NCBI RefSeq assembly: GCF_001652915.1
Contig: NZ_BBQI01000130.1
Span: 108,313 to 172,312, forward strand
Length of the DNA stretch: 64,000 nucleotides
DNA from: Cupriavidus sp. D384
GTDB taxonomy: Bacteria; Pseudomonadota; Gammaproteobacteria; Burkholderiales; Burkholderiaceae
Direction of reading: 5' to 3'
Shown: positions 54,222 through 63,039 of the stretch, piece by piece
How the letters are laid out: each line of letters starts with the position of its first letter
Numbering within the stretch: position 1 is the stretch's first letter
Position numbers and translations under genes: made by a program
The notes under the pieces: generated by a model
What the model saw: the letters and a program-made list of their open reading frames with translations, nothing else
The model's database searches: none
What the model was told of the DNA's origin: nothing

Positions 54222-55481
54222 ATGAAGATCGCGATCGCCGGCGGCGGTATCGGCGGGCTCACGCTTGCCCTGCTCTGTCATCAACAAGGGTTCGATGTCG
54301 AAGTCTGGGAGGCCAGCGAAGCGCTGCGGCCGCTGGGCGTCGGCATCAACCTGCTGCCGCATGCGGTACGCGAGCTGTCCCTGCTGGGCTTGCAGGACGA
54401 CCTGGCACGCATCGCCATCGAGACCTCGTCACTGTCGTACTACAACAAGCTCGGCCAGCAGATCTGGCATGAGCCGCGCGGACGCGCGGCCGGGTATGAC
54501 TGGCCGCAGTTCTCCGTGCATCGCGGCGAATTCCAGATGTTGCTGTACCAGACCGCGCTGGCCCGACTGGGAGCCGACCGCGTGCATGCCGGCCATGCGC
54601 TGGAGTCGATCGTCAGCACCGGCGGCAATGGCGGCCCGGCGCGTTTCACGCTGCGGCGCCGCAGCGACGATGCCTTGGTCGAAGCCACCGCCGATGTGCT
54701 GGTTGGCGCGGACGGCATTCACTCGGCGGTACGCCGCTATTTCTACCCGACAGGCGATGCGCCCCGGTTCTCGCGCCGCTTGCTGTGGCGCGCCACCACC
54801 GACGCCGCGCCCTATCTCGACGGCCGCTCGATGTTCATGGCGGGCCATCAGGACCAGAAGTTCGTGGCATACCCGATTTCGGAGCCCCTGCGCGCGCAGG
54901 GCCGGTCGCGTATCAACTGGATTGCCGAACTGCGCGTACCCGACGACTACCCCGACACCCCACCGCGCAGCGACTGGAACCGGCAGGTCGACAAGTCGGT
55001 CTTTCTGGACGCGTTCGAGCGCTGGCGCTGGGACTGGATCGACATTCCGGCGCTGATCGACGGCGCCGAGGCCATCTTCGAGTTCCCGATGGTCGACAAG
55101 GACCCATTACCGCGCTGGACGTTCGGCCGCGTCACGCTGCTGGGCGACGCCGCGCATCCGATGTATCCGATCGGCTCGAATGGCAGCGCGCAAGCCATTG
55201 TCGATGCCCGCTACCTGACCGACTGCCTGCTTGCCGAGCGCGACATCGACTATGCGCTGCGCGAGTACGAGGCCGAACGGCTGCCGCGCACGGCGGGCAT
55301 CGTGCTGCGCAACCGCATGAACGGCCCCGAGCAGGTCATGCAGCTGGCCGAAGCACGCGCGCCTCAGGGCTTTTCCCGCATCGACGATGTGATCCCGCGC
55401 AGCGAACTCGAGGCCATTTCCCAGCGCTACAAGACGCTGGCCGGCTTCGGCCAGCAGCAGTTGCAGACCCGAAAACCATAA
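54222..55481 (+). CDS. PhzS-like FAD-dependent monooxygenase
   Basis: About 419 residues from the ATG at 54222, with GGGGAGAGA about 8 bases before. The FAD motif is IAGGGIGGLTLALLCHQQGF, followed by EALRPLGVGINLLPHAVREL, a segment very like PhzS, the phenazine-1-carboxylate monooxygenase. The DG motif is LVGADGIHSAVRRYF, and the GD motif LLGDAAHPMYPIGSNGSAQA. It hydroxylates an aromatic carboxylate, often with loss of CO2. There are no phenazine genes near, so a catabolic role is more likely. It heads a plus-strand operon with LivK, DUF3237 and MarR genes. Confidence 0.85.
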   Translation: MKIAIAGGGIGGLTLALLCHQQGFDVEVWEASEALRPLGVGINLLPHAVRELSLLGLQDDLARIAIETSSLSYYNKLGQQIWHEPRGRAAGYDWPQFSVHRGEFQMLLYQTALARLGADRVHAGHALESIVSTGGNGGPARFTLRRRSDDALVEATADVLVGADGIHSAVRRYFYPTGDAPRFSRRLLWRATTDAAPYLDGRSMFMAGHQDQKFVAYPISEPLRAQGRSRINWIAELRVPDDYPDTPPRSDWNRQVDKSVFLDAFERWRWDWIDIPALIDGAEAIFEFPMVDKDPLPRWTFGRVTLLGDAAHPMYPIGSNGSAQAIVDARYLTDCLLAERDIDYALREYEAERLPRTAGIVLRNRMNGPEQVMQLAEARAPQGFSRIDDVIPRSELEAISQRYKTLAGFGQQQLQTRKP

Positions 55482-55516
55482 GTCATCCGCAGCACAAGAT
55501 CGGAGGAGACCAAAAC

Positions 55517-56668
55517 ATGCCCCACTTCCGTACCCCTCGCGGCAGCCTTGCACTGGCCGCCCTTGCCCTGGTCCTGGGCAGTGGCGCTGCACAGGCTGAC
55601 GTGACCGTCGGCGTCAGCATCGCGTCCACGGGGCCGTCGGCGTCGCTCGGCATTCCGCAGAAGAACACCATGCCGTTCCTGCCCGGGTCGATTGCCGGCG
55701 AGAAGATTCACTACATCGTCATGGACGATGGCTCGGACCCGACGCAGGGCACCAAGATCGCCCGGCGCTTTGTCACGGAAGACAAGGTCGACATCATTCT
55801 CGGCTCATCCGCCGTGGCGCCCTCGATTGCGATTTCCGAAGTCGCGGACGAAAGCCAGACCGTACAACTGGCGTTCTCGCCAATCGAACTGAAGCCGGGC
55901 CGCGGTGCCTGGACGTATCGGCTGGCGCAGCCGGTGCGGTTGATGGCCGATGCCGTGGCCGGCGCCGCCAAGGCGAACGGCGTGAAGACCGTGGCGTTTA
56001 TCGGCTTTGCCGATGCCTATGGCGAGACGTGGCTCAAGGAGTTCACCTCGGCGGCGCGGGCCAACGGCATCCGGGTGATTGCCACCGAGCGCTATGCCCG
56101 TTCGGACACCAGCGTCACGGCCCAGGCGCTAAAGCTGATTGCAGCCCGCGCAGATGCCGTACTGATCGCCGGGGCCGGTACCGGTGCGGCACTGCCGCAC
56201 ACCACGTTGCGCGAGCGCGGCTATACCGGGCCGATCTACCAGACCCACGGCGCCGCCACGCGTGACCTGATCCGGATCGGCGGCAAGGCGGTCAATGGCG
56301 CCATCCTGCCGGCTGGACCGGTTATCGTGGCCGAGCAGTTGCCGGCCTCCAGCCCGGTCAAGCAGCCCGGCATGGACTACGTGACGCGCTACGAGAAACA
56401 GTATGGCCCCGAGAGCCGCACGCAGTTCGGCGCGCATCCGTATGATGCCGGTCTGGTGCTGCAACGCATCGTGCCGGTGGCGCTGAAGAAGGCCAGGCCG
56501 GGAACGCCGGAGTTTCGCAAGGCCCTCAAGGATGCGCTGGAAAGCGAGCGCGATATCGTGGTGTCGCACGGCGTGCTGAACTACACCGCGCAGGACCATT
56601 TCGGCTTCGACCAGCGTGGCCGCGTGCTGCTGACCATCGACAACGGCAACTGGAAGCTCGTCAAATGA
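55517..56668 (+). CDS. LivK-type ABC transporter substrate-binding protein
   Basis: About 383 residues from the ATG at 55517 with GGAGGAG 8 bases before. The signal peptide (LALAALALVLGSGAAQA) leads to the periplasmic-binding type 1 fold: ADVTVGVSIASTGPSASLGI, DGSDPTQGTKIARRFVTEDK, and VKTVAFIGFADAYGETWLKE. This family binds branched-chain amino acids, amides or aromatic acids. The other transporter genes are not present. It is between a monooxygenase and a DUF3237 gene (ATGA overlap), so its ligand is probably the monooxygenase substrate. Confidence 0.9.
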   Translation: MPHFRTPRGSLALAALALVLGSGAAQADVTVGVSIASTGPSASLGIPQKNTMPFLPGSIAGEKIHYIVMDDGSDPTQGTKIARRFVTEDKVDIILGSSAVAPSIAISEVADESQTVQLAFSPIELKPGRGAWTYRLAQPVRLMADAVAGAAKANGVKTVAFIGFADAYGETWLKEFTSAARANGIRVIATERYARSDTSVTAQALKLIAARADAVLIAGAGTGAALPHTTLRERGYTGPIYQTHGAATRDLIRIGGKAVNGAILPAGPVIVAEQLPASSPVKQPGMDYVTRYEKQYGPESRTQFGAHPYDAGLVLQRIVPVALKKARPGTPEFRKALKDALESERDIVVSHGVLNYTAQDHFGFDQRGRVLLTIDNGNWKLVK

Positions 56669-57159
56669 TCTCCACGAATGCCGGCATTGCGCTGCCGACA
56701 CTGGAACCCGTCGCCGACTTCATCCTGCAGGTGGCAGCGCCCACCGAGGTTGGCGTCACATCACTCGGACAGCGTCGCGTGATCCCCATCCTGTCTGGCA
56801 CGGTGCGTGGCCCGCGCCTGAACGGGCGCATCCTGCCTGGCGGGGCCGACTTCCAGCTGATCCGTCATGACGATGGCAGCGACGTCACCACCGCCGATAT
56901 CGAAGCACGATACGTGATCGAGACCGACGACGGCGCCCGGATCTATATCGTCAACGCCGGCGTGCGCAGCGGCAACGCCGCCGTGATCGCCCGGCTCAAC
57001 CGTGGCGAACAGGTAGACCCCTCCGAGATCTATTTCCGTACCGCACCGCGCTTCGAGACCGCCGCGCCGCAGTATCGCTGGCTGATGCAGCACCTGTTCG
57101 TCGCGGCAGGCGCGCGCTATCCGGATCGGGTCGAGCTGCGATACTTCCTGGTCAGATAG
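56665..57159 (+). CDS. DUF3237 family protein
   Basis: A 164-residue beta-barrel-like protein. The blocks GVTSLGQRRVIPILSGTVRG, LNGRILPGGADFQLIRHDDG and YFRTAPRFETAAPQYRWLMQ define the DUF3237 family. Its biochemical function is unknown, but it is common in aromatic degradation operons. It overlaps the LivK stop by ATGA and is 2 bases before the MarR gene. Confidence 0.85.
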   Translation: MISTNAGIALPTLEPVADFILQVAAPTEVGVTSLGQRRVIPILSGTVRGPRLNGRILPGGADFQLIRHDDGSDVTTADIEARYVIETDDGARIYIVNAGVRSGNAAVIARLNRGEQVDPSEIYFRTAPRFETAAPQYRWLMQHLFVAAGARYPDRVELRYFLVR

Positions 57160-57161
57160 GC

Positions 57162-57659
57162 ATGGCACCTTCCCGCAAGCCGCGCGACACGCTCGCGCCC
57201 GATCCCAACGGCCACCACTTCGAGCCTCACCTGCCGAACGTGGACTATGGCGTGCTCGATTCACTGGTCGGATACGCGATACGGCGGGCGCAGATTCGCG
57301 TCTACGAGGATTTCGTCGCATCGCTGGCCGCGTGGAACATCACGCCGCCGCGCTTTTCGGCACTGCAGATCATCGCGCGCAATCCCGACCTCAAGCTGAC
57401 CGATCTGGCGCGCATCCTGGGTATCGCGCGCTCCGGCGCCGTGTTGCTGGTGGACGCGCTGGAGTCCATGGATCTGGTGAGGCGGTTGCCATCGCCCACC
57501 GACCGGCGGGCGTTCGGCCTGGCGCTGACCGATGCCGGCCGCAAGACGCTGAAGGAAGTGACCGCCGCCGTGTGCGCGCATGATGCGCGCATCGCGGCGG
57601 GGTTGTCGGATGAAGAACAGACGGTGCTGAAGGGCTTGCTGGAAAAGCTGGGGCGCTAG
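57162..57659 (+). CDS. MarR-family transcriptional regulator
   Basis: A 165-residue regulator. The winged HTH is at about 55-130, with LSQ-free but typical DLKLTDLARILGIARSGAVL, LVDALESMDLVRRLPSPTDR and RAFGLALTDAGRKTL, whose DRRAF segment is the wing. It ends the PhzS-LivK-DUF3237 run (2-base gap) and probably controls it, with the inverted repeat at 54173 as a candidate operator. Members often sense phenolic acids. It converges with the aldehyde oxidoreductase operon. Confidence 0.92.
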   Translation: MAPSRKPRDTLAPDPNGHHFEPHLPNVDYGVLDSLVGYAIRRAQIRVYEDFVASLAAWNITPPRFSALQIIARNPDLKLTDLARILGIARSGAVLLVDALESMDLVRRLPSPTDRRAFGLALTDAGRKTLKEVTAAVCAHDARIAAGLSDEEQTVLKGLLEKLGR

Positions 57660-57676
57660 CTTTCGGGCTTCGGCCG

Positions 57677-59869
57677 TCAGGCCACCACCGGCATGCCCGC
57701 CAGCAGCTTGTCCAGCGTCACCGGATAGTCGCGCACGCGCACGCCGGTGGCGTGGTACACGGCATTCACCACTGCTGCCGCCACACCACAGATGCCCAGT
57801 TCGCCCACCCCCTTGGCCTTCATCGGCGACGAGATCGGATCGGTCTCGTCAAGAAAGATAACCTCCTGGTGCGGGATGTCGGCGTGTACCGGCACCTCGT
57901 AGCTTGCCAGGTCGTGGTTGGCAAAGAAGCCCACGCGCTTGTCGACGTGCAGCGCCTCCATCAGCGCCGCGCCAACACCCATCGTCATGGCCCCGATTAC
58001 CTGGCTGCGCGCCGACTTCGGATTCAGGATCCGCCCGGAAGCGCACACGGCCAGCATCCGCTGCACGCGCACTTCCGCCGTGGCGAGATCGACCGCCACC
58101 TCCACGAAATGCCCGCCGAATGTGGACTGCTGGTACTTCTTGTCGAGATCGCCAAACTCGATGGCATCCTCGACGGACACCCCCGCGAACTGCGCCAGCG
58201 GCACGCTGCGTCCGCCAGCGCGCACCTGCCCACCCTCGAATACCGCATCTTCGGCCTTCAGGCCCGCACGCTCGGCCACCGTCTGGCGCAGCTTCGCGCA
58301 AGCCGCATAGACACCCGAGGTGGAACTGTTGCCACCCCACTGGCCGCCCGACCCCGACGATACCGGGAAGGCCGAATCGCCAAGCCGCACCACCACGCGG
58401 TCTAGCGGCACGCCCATCATCTCGGCAGCGGTCTGCGCGATGATCGTGTAGCTGCCGGTGCCGATGTCGGTCATGTCGGTTTCCACCACGACCATCCCGC
58501 TGGAATCGATGCTGGCCCGCGCGCCCGACTTGGTCACCAGGTTGTTCCGGAACGCCGACGCCATGCCCATGCCAACCAGCCACTGCCCTTCGCGCATCGA
58601 GCCCGGTTGCGGATTGCGGCGGCTCCAGCCAAAGCGCTCGGCACCCAGGCGCAGGCATTCCACGAAGCGGCGTTGCGAAAATGGCCGCTCGGGCTTCTCG
58701 GGGTCGACCTGCGTGTCGTTGAGGATGCGGAACTGCACGGGGTCCATGCCAAGCTTCGCCGCCATCTCGTCAATGGCGATTTCCAGCGCCATCAGCCCTG
58801 GCGCCTCGCCCGGCGCACGCATCGCGTTGCCTTCGGGCAAGTCCAGCGTGGCAAGCCGCATCGACGTCATGCGATTGGCGCCGGCGTAGAGCAGGCGCGT
58901 CTGCATCACGGCAGTCTCGGGCTGGCCGCCTTCGAGATCGCCAGACCAGCTCTCGTGGCCGATGGCCGTGATCTTGCCGTCGCGATTGGCGCCGATGCGG
59001 ATGCGCTGGATCGTGGCGGGCCGGTGCGTGGTGTTGTTAGGCATCAGCGGGCGCGTCAGGGCCACCTTGACCGGCCGGTGCACGGCACGTGCGCCCAGCA
59101 CGGCCAGCAGCGATTCGGCGCGCAGGAACAGCTTTCCGCCAAAACCCCCGCCGATGAAGGGCGAAACGATGCGCACCCTTTCCTTCGGGATGCCCAGCGT
59201 CGTCGCCATATCCTCGTGGGCCCATGCCACCATCTGGTTCGATGTCCAGACCGTGACCTTGTCACCCGACCAGGCCGCCATCGACGCATGCGGCTCCATC
59301 ATGCAGTGCGACTGATCGGGCGTGGTGTAGCGGGCGTCCAGCTGCACCGGAGCCGCCGCAAACGCGCCCGCGAAGTCGCCCACTGCCGTATCCGGATTCG
59401 CATCCTCCTTGGGCTTGCCGGCCCAGCAGCACGCATCTTCCAGGTCGAAGCGGCCCTTCTCCGGCACATAGTCCACGCGAATCAGCTGCGCGGCGGCGCG
59501 GGCCTGCTCGAACGTGTCGGCCACCACCAGCGCGATGGCCTGATGATAGTGCTGGATCTCGGGGCCGCCCAGCAGCCTGGCGGTATTGCGCTTGCCCTTG
59601 CCCAGCTTCCCGGCGTTCTGCGCCGTGACGATCGCCAGCACGCCAGGCGCGCGGCGAGCCTCGTCCAGATGCATGGCGCCGATGCGACCCTTGCCGATGC
59701 CTGCGCCCACCACGTAGCCATAGGCGGGGTTCGGGGCTACCTCGTGCCATTCGTAGGCATAGGTGGCCGTGCCGGTGGTCTTGCGCGCGCCGTCGATGCG
59801 GTCCACCGCCTGGCCGACCACACGGCCCGCGTCGATGGGATTGGTGGTGGCGGGTGTGTCGAATTTCAT
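57677..59869 (-). CDS. paoC: molybdopterin subunit of periplasmic aldehyde oxidoreductase (PaoC-like)
   Basis: About 730 residues from the ATG at 59869, overlapping the FAD-subunit stop by ATGA; the longer frame upstream is a shadow of that gene. Its length and motifs match PaoC/YagR: FIGGGFGGKLFLRAESLLAV, DQSHCMMEPHASMAAW and, near the C-terminus, MKAKGVGELGICGVAAAVVN, which holds the catalytic glutamate. With PaoA and PaoB it forms the periplasmic molybdenum enzyme that oxidises aromatic aldehydes to acids. The dedicated chaperone (PaoD) and the MCD synthase are not in the window. Confidence 0.92.
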   Translation of the reverse strand: MKFDTPATTNPIDAGRVVGQAVDRIDGARKTTGTATYAYEWHEVAPNPAYGYVVGAGIGKGRIGAMHLDEARRAPGVLAIVTAQNAGKLGKGKRNTARLLGGPEIQHYHQAIALVVADTFEQARAAAQLIRVDYVPEKGRFDLEDACCWAGKPKEDANPDTAVGDFAGAFAAAPVQLDARYTTPDQSHCMMEPHASMAAWSGDKVTVWTSNQMVAWAHEDMATTLGIPKERVRIVSPFIGGGFGGKLFLRAESLLAVLGARAVHRPVKVALTRPLMPNNTTHRPATIQRIRIGANRDGKITAIGHESWSGDLEGGQPETAVMQTRLLYAGANRMTSMRLATLDLPEGNAMRAPGEAPGLMALEIAIDEMAAKLGMDPVQFRILNDTQVDPEKPERPFSQRRFVECLRLGAERFGWSRRNPQPGSMREGQWLVGMGMASAFRNNLVTKSGARASIDSSGMVVVETDMTDIGTGSYTIIAQTAAEMMGVPLDRVVVRLGDSAFPVSSGSGGQWGGNSSTSGVYAACAKLRQTVAERAGLKAEDAVFEGGQVRAGGRSVPLAQFAGVSVEDAIEFGDLDKKYQQSTFGGHFVEVAVDLATAEVRVQRMLAVCASGRILNPKSARSQVIGAMTMGVGAALMEALHVDKRVGFFANHDLASYEVPVHADIPHQEVIFLDETDPISSPMKAKGVGELGICGVAAAVVNAVYHATGVRVRDYPVTLDKLLAGMPVVA

Positions 59870-60825
59870 GGTTTGGCCCCGTTTGCCTGCGTGATCACGG
59901 CGGCCAGCGTGCGCCGCACCAGTTGCACCTTGAACGCGTTGTCTGGCTGCGGTGTGGCGCCGTCCAGCAATCGCTGCGTGACGGCCGTGGGGCCGTGCGG
60001 CAGTTCGGCGTCGGCGGCATCCACCCGCCATGGCTTGTGGGCCACGCCGCCCAGGGCTACCCGCCCCGTGCCGTCGCGCTGCAGGATCGCCGCCACCGAG
60101 ACCAGTGCAAACGCGTACGACGCGCGGTCGCGCACCTTGCGATAGAGTTGCGTGCCGCCAACCGGCGGCGGCAGTGTCACCGCCGTGATCAGCTCGCCGC
60201 GTTCGAGCACCGTTTCGATATGCGGCGTATTGCCGGGCAGGCGATGGAAATCGGCAATCGGGATCACGCGGTGCGAGCCATTGGCGCCCACCGTCTCCAC
60301 GCTGGCATCCAGCACACGCATCGCCACGGCCATGTCGCTGGGATGCGTGGCAATGCACGCGTTGCTGCCGCCGATCACGGCCAGCTGCCGGCTGAAGCCG
60401 CCAAGCGCCGCGCAGCCGCTGCCGGGCTGGCGCTTGTTGCACGGCTGGGCGGTGTCGTAGAAATAGGGACAGCGCGTGCGCTGCAGCAGGTTGCCGGCCG
60501 TGGTGGCGCGGTTGCGCAGCTGGCCGGACGCGCCCGCCAGCAACGCACGCGACAGCACGCCGTAATCGCGGCGCACGCGCGGGTCGGCCGCCAGGTCGGT
60601 ATTGCGCACCAGCGCGCCGATGCGCAGGCCGCCTTGCTGCAATGGCTCGATCTTGTCCAGCGCAAGTCCGTTCACATCGATCAGGTGCATCGGCGATTCG
60701 ATGCCAAGCTTCATCAGGTCGAGCAGGTTGGTGCCGCCGGCGATAAAGCGGGCACCCGGCGTCTTCATGGCGGCTGCCGCCGCGTCGGCGGGCGTGGTCG
60801 CGCGCTCATAGGTAAAGGGGTTCAT
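59866..60825 (-). CDS. paoB: FAD and 4Fe-4S subunit of periplasmic aldehyde oxidoreductase (PaoB-like)
   Basis: A 319-residue subunit, the size of PaoB (318). FAD-binding segments are RFIAGGTNLLDLMKLGIE and RNRATTAGNLLQRTRCPYFY. A cysteine-rich insertion (RCPYFY, QPCNKR, GSGCAALGG) carries the extra 4Fe-4S cluster characteristic of PaoB. The rest is a CO-dehydrogenase-type C-terminal domain. It overlaps both neighbours by ATGA. The start at 60825 is chosen because it gives MNPFTYERATTPADAAAAAM, the family N-terminus. Confidence 0.92.
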   Translation of the reverse strand: MNPFTYERATTPADAAAAAMKTPGARFIAGGTNLLDLMKLGIESPMHLIDVNGLALDKIEPLQQGGLRIGALVRNTDLAADPRVRRDYGVLSRALLAGASGQLRNRATTAGNLLQRTRCPYFYDTAQPCNKRQPGSGCAALGGFSRQLAVIGGSNACIATHPSDMAVAMRVLDASVETVGANGSHRVIPIADFHRLPGNTPHIETVLERGELITAVTLPPPVGGTQLYRKVRDRASYAFALVSVAAILQRDGTGRVALGGVAHKPWRVDAADAELPHGPTAVTQRLLDGATPQPDNAFKVQLVRRTLAAVITQANGAKP

Positions 60826-61478
60826 GTCTGGCTCCCCGCAACCTCGGTAATGGCATCGAGGATGTTCGAATACGCGCCGCAACGGCAGATATTGCCGCTC
60901 ATCCGCTCGCGGATTTCTCCTGGCGACAGGTGCGGCCGCGTGTTCAGGTCTGGCGTGACGTGGCTCGGGATACCGGCGCGCACCTCGTCCAGCACGGCAA
61001 CGGCCGAGCAGATCTGGCCCGGCGTGCAATAGCCGCACTGGTAGCCGTCATGCTTGACGAAGGCCACCTGCATCGGATGCATGTTGTTCGGCGTGCCGAG
61101 CCCTTCCACCGTGGTGATCCGGGCGCCCTCGTGCATGACCGCCAGCGTCAGGCACGAATTGAGGCGCCGGCCATCGACGATCACCGTGCACGCGCCGCAC
61201 TGGCCGTGGTCACAGCCCTTCTTGGTGCCGGACAGGTGCAGGTGTTCGCGCAGCGCATCCAGCAGGGTGGTGCGCGTGTCCAGCGTCAGCGAGCGCGGTT
61301 GCCCGTTGACGATGAACGATACATCGGAAGCCACCGGCTTCAGGGCGGCGGGCGCTACCGCCGGTGCACGCGCGGTGGCGGAGGCAGCCCCGGCGGGCAA
61401 GGCGGCGGCACTCACCGAAGCCGCGCCTGCCATCACGAATTCCCGCCGCGAGAGCTTGATGTCGCTGAAATCTTCCAT
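60822..61478 (-). CDS. paoA: 2Fe-2S subunit of periplasmic aldehyde oxidoreductase (PaoA-like)
   Basis: About 218 residues from the ATG at 61478, with AAAGGA about 8 bases before. A twin-arginine signal (KLSRREFVMAGAASVSAAAL) fits the Tat export known for this enzyme; PaoA carries the whole complex. Two 2Fe-2S clusters are bound by KKGCDHGQCGACTVIVDGRR with a later cysteine (NSCLTLAV), and by YQCGYCTPGQ and ICRCGAY. It overlaps paoB by ATGA. The 277-base gap upstream holds the operon promoter, not assigned. Confidence 0.93.
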   Translation of the reverse strand: MEDFSDIKLSRREFVMAGAASVSAAALPAGAASATARAPAVAPAALKPVASDVSFIVNGQPRSLTLDTRTTLLDALREHLHLSGTKKGCDHGQCGACTVIVDGRRLNSCLTLAVMHEGARITTVEGLGTPNNMHPMQVAFVKHDGYQCGYCTPGQICSAVAVLDEVRAGIPSHVTPDLNTRPHLSPGEIRERMSGNICRCGAYSNILDAITEVAGSQT

Positions 61479-61755
61479 GTCGTTGGATCCTTTCTGGCTG
61501 ACAGATGACGGACAGAGGATGGCAACGTGGCGGGACTTGCACGTAGGAATTACATGGCGCCAGCGGGCATTGCAGACACAATGCCGCGGGAAATATGCAC
61601 ACGGATTGCACAGGGGACAAATGTCGCGCTTGCCGCACGTTACCTGGGCGGAAAGGCGCATGAAGCGTGCCACCGGCGGCGCGGGCGCCAGCGGCCAGGC
61701 GGGAAGATCTGTGTGGATCCGGTCGGCCAGGGATGGCCGGTGAAGACGCGGGATC
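61479..61755 (-). promoter_or_regulatory. gap between flhE and paoA
   Basis: This 277-base gap must hold the paoABC promoter on the minus strand. I saw no clear -35/-10 pair or operator. A GGCCA/TGGCC hairpin at 61725-61738 is just downstream of flhE but lacks a T-tract. Confidence 0.3.
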
Positions 61756-62214
61756 TCAGCGGTAGCTGACGGTCACCTCGTTGCTGCGGCCCTGGAGCAT
61801 CGGCGTGAGTCCGCCCTGGCCCGGTACGCGATACGCGAAGACGAAGCCCTTGGTGGCATCGTCGCCGACAAAGGCATCGGTCTTGCCCTCGGCGCCCGAC
61901 AGCAATACGCAGCGGTCGGCATTGCACAGGTACGCCTGCAGGTCCACGGGCGGCGTGCGCGTGAAGCTGTAGCGCCAGCGTACGGACGTGATGCGGCCCA
62001 TGGCCTGCGGCATCGTTGCCAGCGGCACCACGGGCGAAGACAGGGCACGCTGGCCCTTGTTCGCGATCTGCGGCCCCACCGACGATGCCGTCCACGCAAA
62101 GCGCGAGCCGGTCAGTTCATAGGTGGCTTTCGTGAAGACCGGCGCGTAGGTCTGCGCGTGGGCCGCCACTGGACCCATCGCGCACAGCACGGCCAGGACC
62201 AGGGCGCGTCGCAT
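61756..62214 (-). CDS. flhE: flagellar protein FlhE
   Basis: About 152 residues from the ATG at 62214, overlapping the fliA stop. A signal peptide (LVLAVLCAMGPVAAHA) shows it is periplasmic. The C-terminal half follows E. coli FlhE closely: VRWRYSFTRTPPVDLQAYLC, NADRCVLLSG and the end LQGRSNEVTVSYR, and the paired cysteines in YLCNADRC are conserved. FlhE limits proton leak through the flagellar export apparatus in Salmonella. In enteric bacteria it follows flhBA; here it follows fliA, by ATGA. Confidence 0.85.
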   Translation of the reverse strand: MRRALVLAVLCAMGPVAAHAQTYAPVFTKATYELTGSRFAWTASSVGPQIANKGQRALSSPVVPLATMPQAMGRITSVRWRYSFTRTPPVDLQAYLCNADRCVLLSGAEGKTDAFVGDDATKGFVFAYRVPGQGGLTPMLQGRSNEVTVSYR

Positions 62215-62930
62215 CACAGCATCCCGCGCAACTGGGTGCGCAGGCGTCCGATGGCCTGGCTGCGGATCTGGCACACGCGCGATTCGGTCACTTCCAGCAC
62301 CGCGCCGATTTCGCGCAGGTTCAGTTCCTGGTCGTAGCACAGCGACAGCACCAGCTTCTCGCGCTCGGGCAGCTTGTCGATGGCACGGATCAGCGCCTCG
62401 CGCATGCCCGACTCCATCAGCACGGTCAGCGGGTTGGCATCGTCGGTGACACCCAGATGGCGATCGAGGAAATCCTCCTCGCCCGAGCGCTCGAAATCCT
62501 CGTAGTGCAGCAGCTGGCAGCCATAGACCTCGTTGAGCAGCTCCTGGTATTCCTCGAGCGGCATCTCCAGTTCCTTGGCCACCTCGGAATCGATCGGCGT
62601 ACGGCCAAGCTTCTGCTCCAGCTGGCGCTGCGTGCGCTCGATCTTGCGCGTGAACTGGCGCAGGCTGCGCGATTGCCAGTCGTTGGCACGCACCTCGTCG
62701 AGCATGGCACCGCGAATGCGCTGGCTTGCGTAGGTCTCGAACCGGGCGCCATGGTTGTCTTCGTAGCGCTTGGCGGCGTCGAGCAGGCCGATCATGCCGG
62801 CCTGTATCAGGTCGTCGATCTGCACGCTGGCGGGCAGCTTGGCCGCCAGCTGCAGCGCGATGCGCCGCACCAGCGGCGCATGTGACTTGACCACGTCCGC
62901 CTGCTCGAGCTTTCCCTGAATCGTATACAT
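62214..62930 (-). CDS. fliA: flagellar sigma factor sigma-28, FliA
   Basis: A 238-residue sigma factor, the usual FliA length. Region 2 has QIDDLIQAGMIGLLDAAKRY and RFETYASQRIRGAMLDEVRA with NDWQSRSLR; region 4 has LNLREIGAVLEVTESRVCQI. It directs RNA polymerase to late flagellar genes. Matching promoters for flgKL and flgMN are seen in this window, and its antagonist FlgM is encoded at 17990. It is preceded by flhG after 109 bases and overlaps flhE. Confidence 0.97.
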   Translation of the reverse strand: MYTIQGKLEQADVVKSHAPLVRRIALQLAAKLPASVQIDDLIQAGMIGLLDAAKRYEDNHGARFETYASQRIRGAMLDEVRANDWQSRSLRQFTRKIERTQRQLEQKLGRTPIDSEVAKELEMPLEEYQELLNEVYGCQLLHYEDFERSGEEDFLDRHLGVTDDANPLTVLMESGMREALIRAIDKLPEREKLVLSLCYDQELNLREIGAVLEVTESRVCQIRSQAIGRLRTQLRGML

Positions 62931-63039
62931 GGTGGAACTCTCGTTAAATGCTTACTGTTTGTGCCAGCGCCGGAGAGGCTGAGAATCGGCGGCTGGCAGG
63001 CTGAGTTTCCGGTCTTGTCGAGACTTCTTGTTCTTGCGT

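Noticed and set aside
54222..55481. A phenazine biosynthesis locus, because of the PhzS-like monooxygenase.
   Set aside because: No phzA-G genes are nearby, and the partners (binding protein, DUF3237, MarR) point to catabolism.
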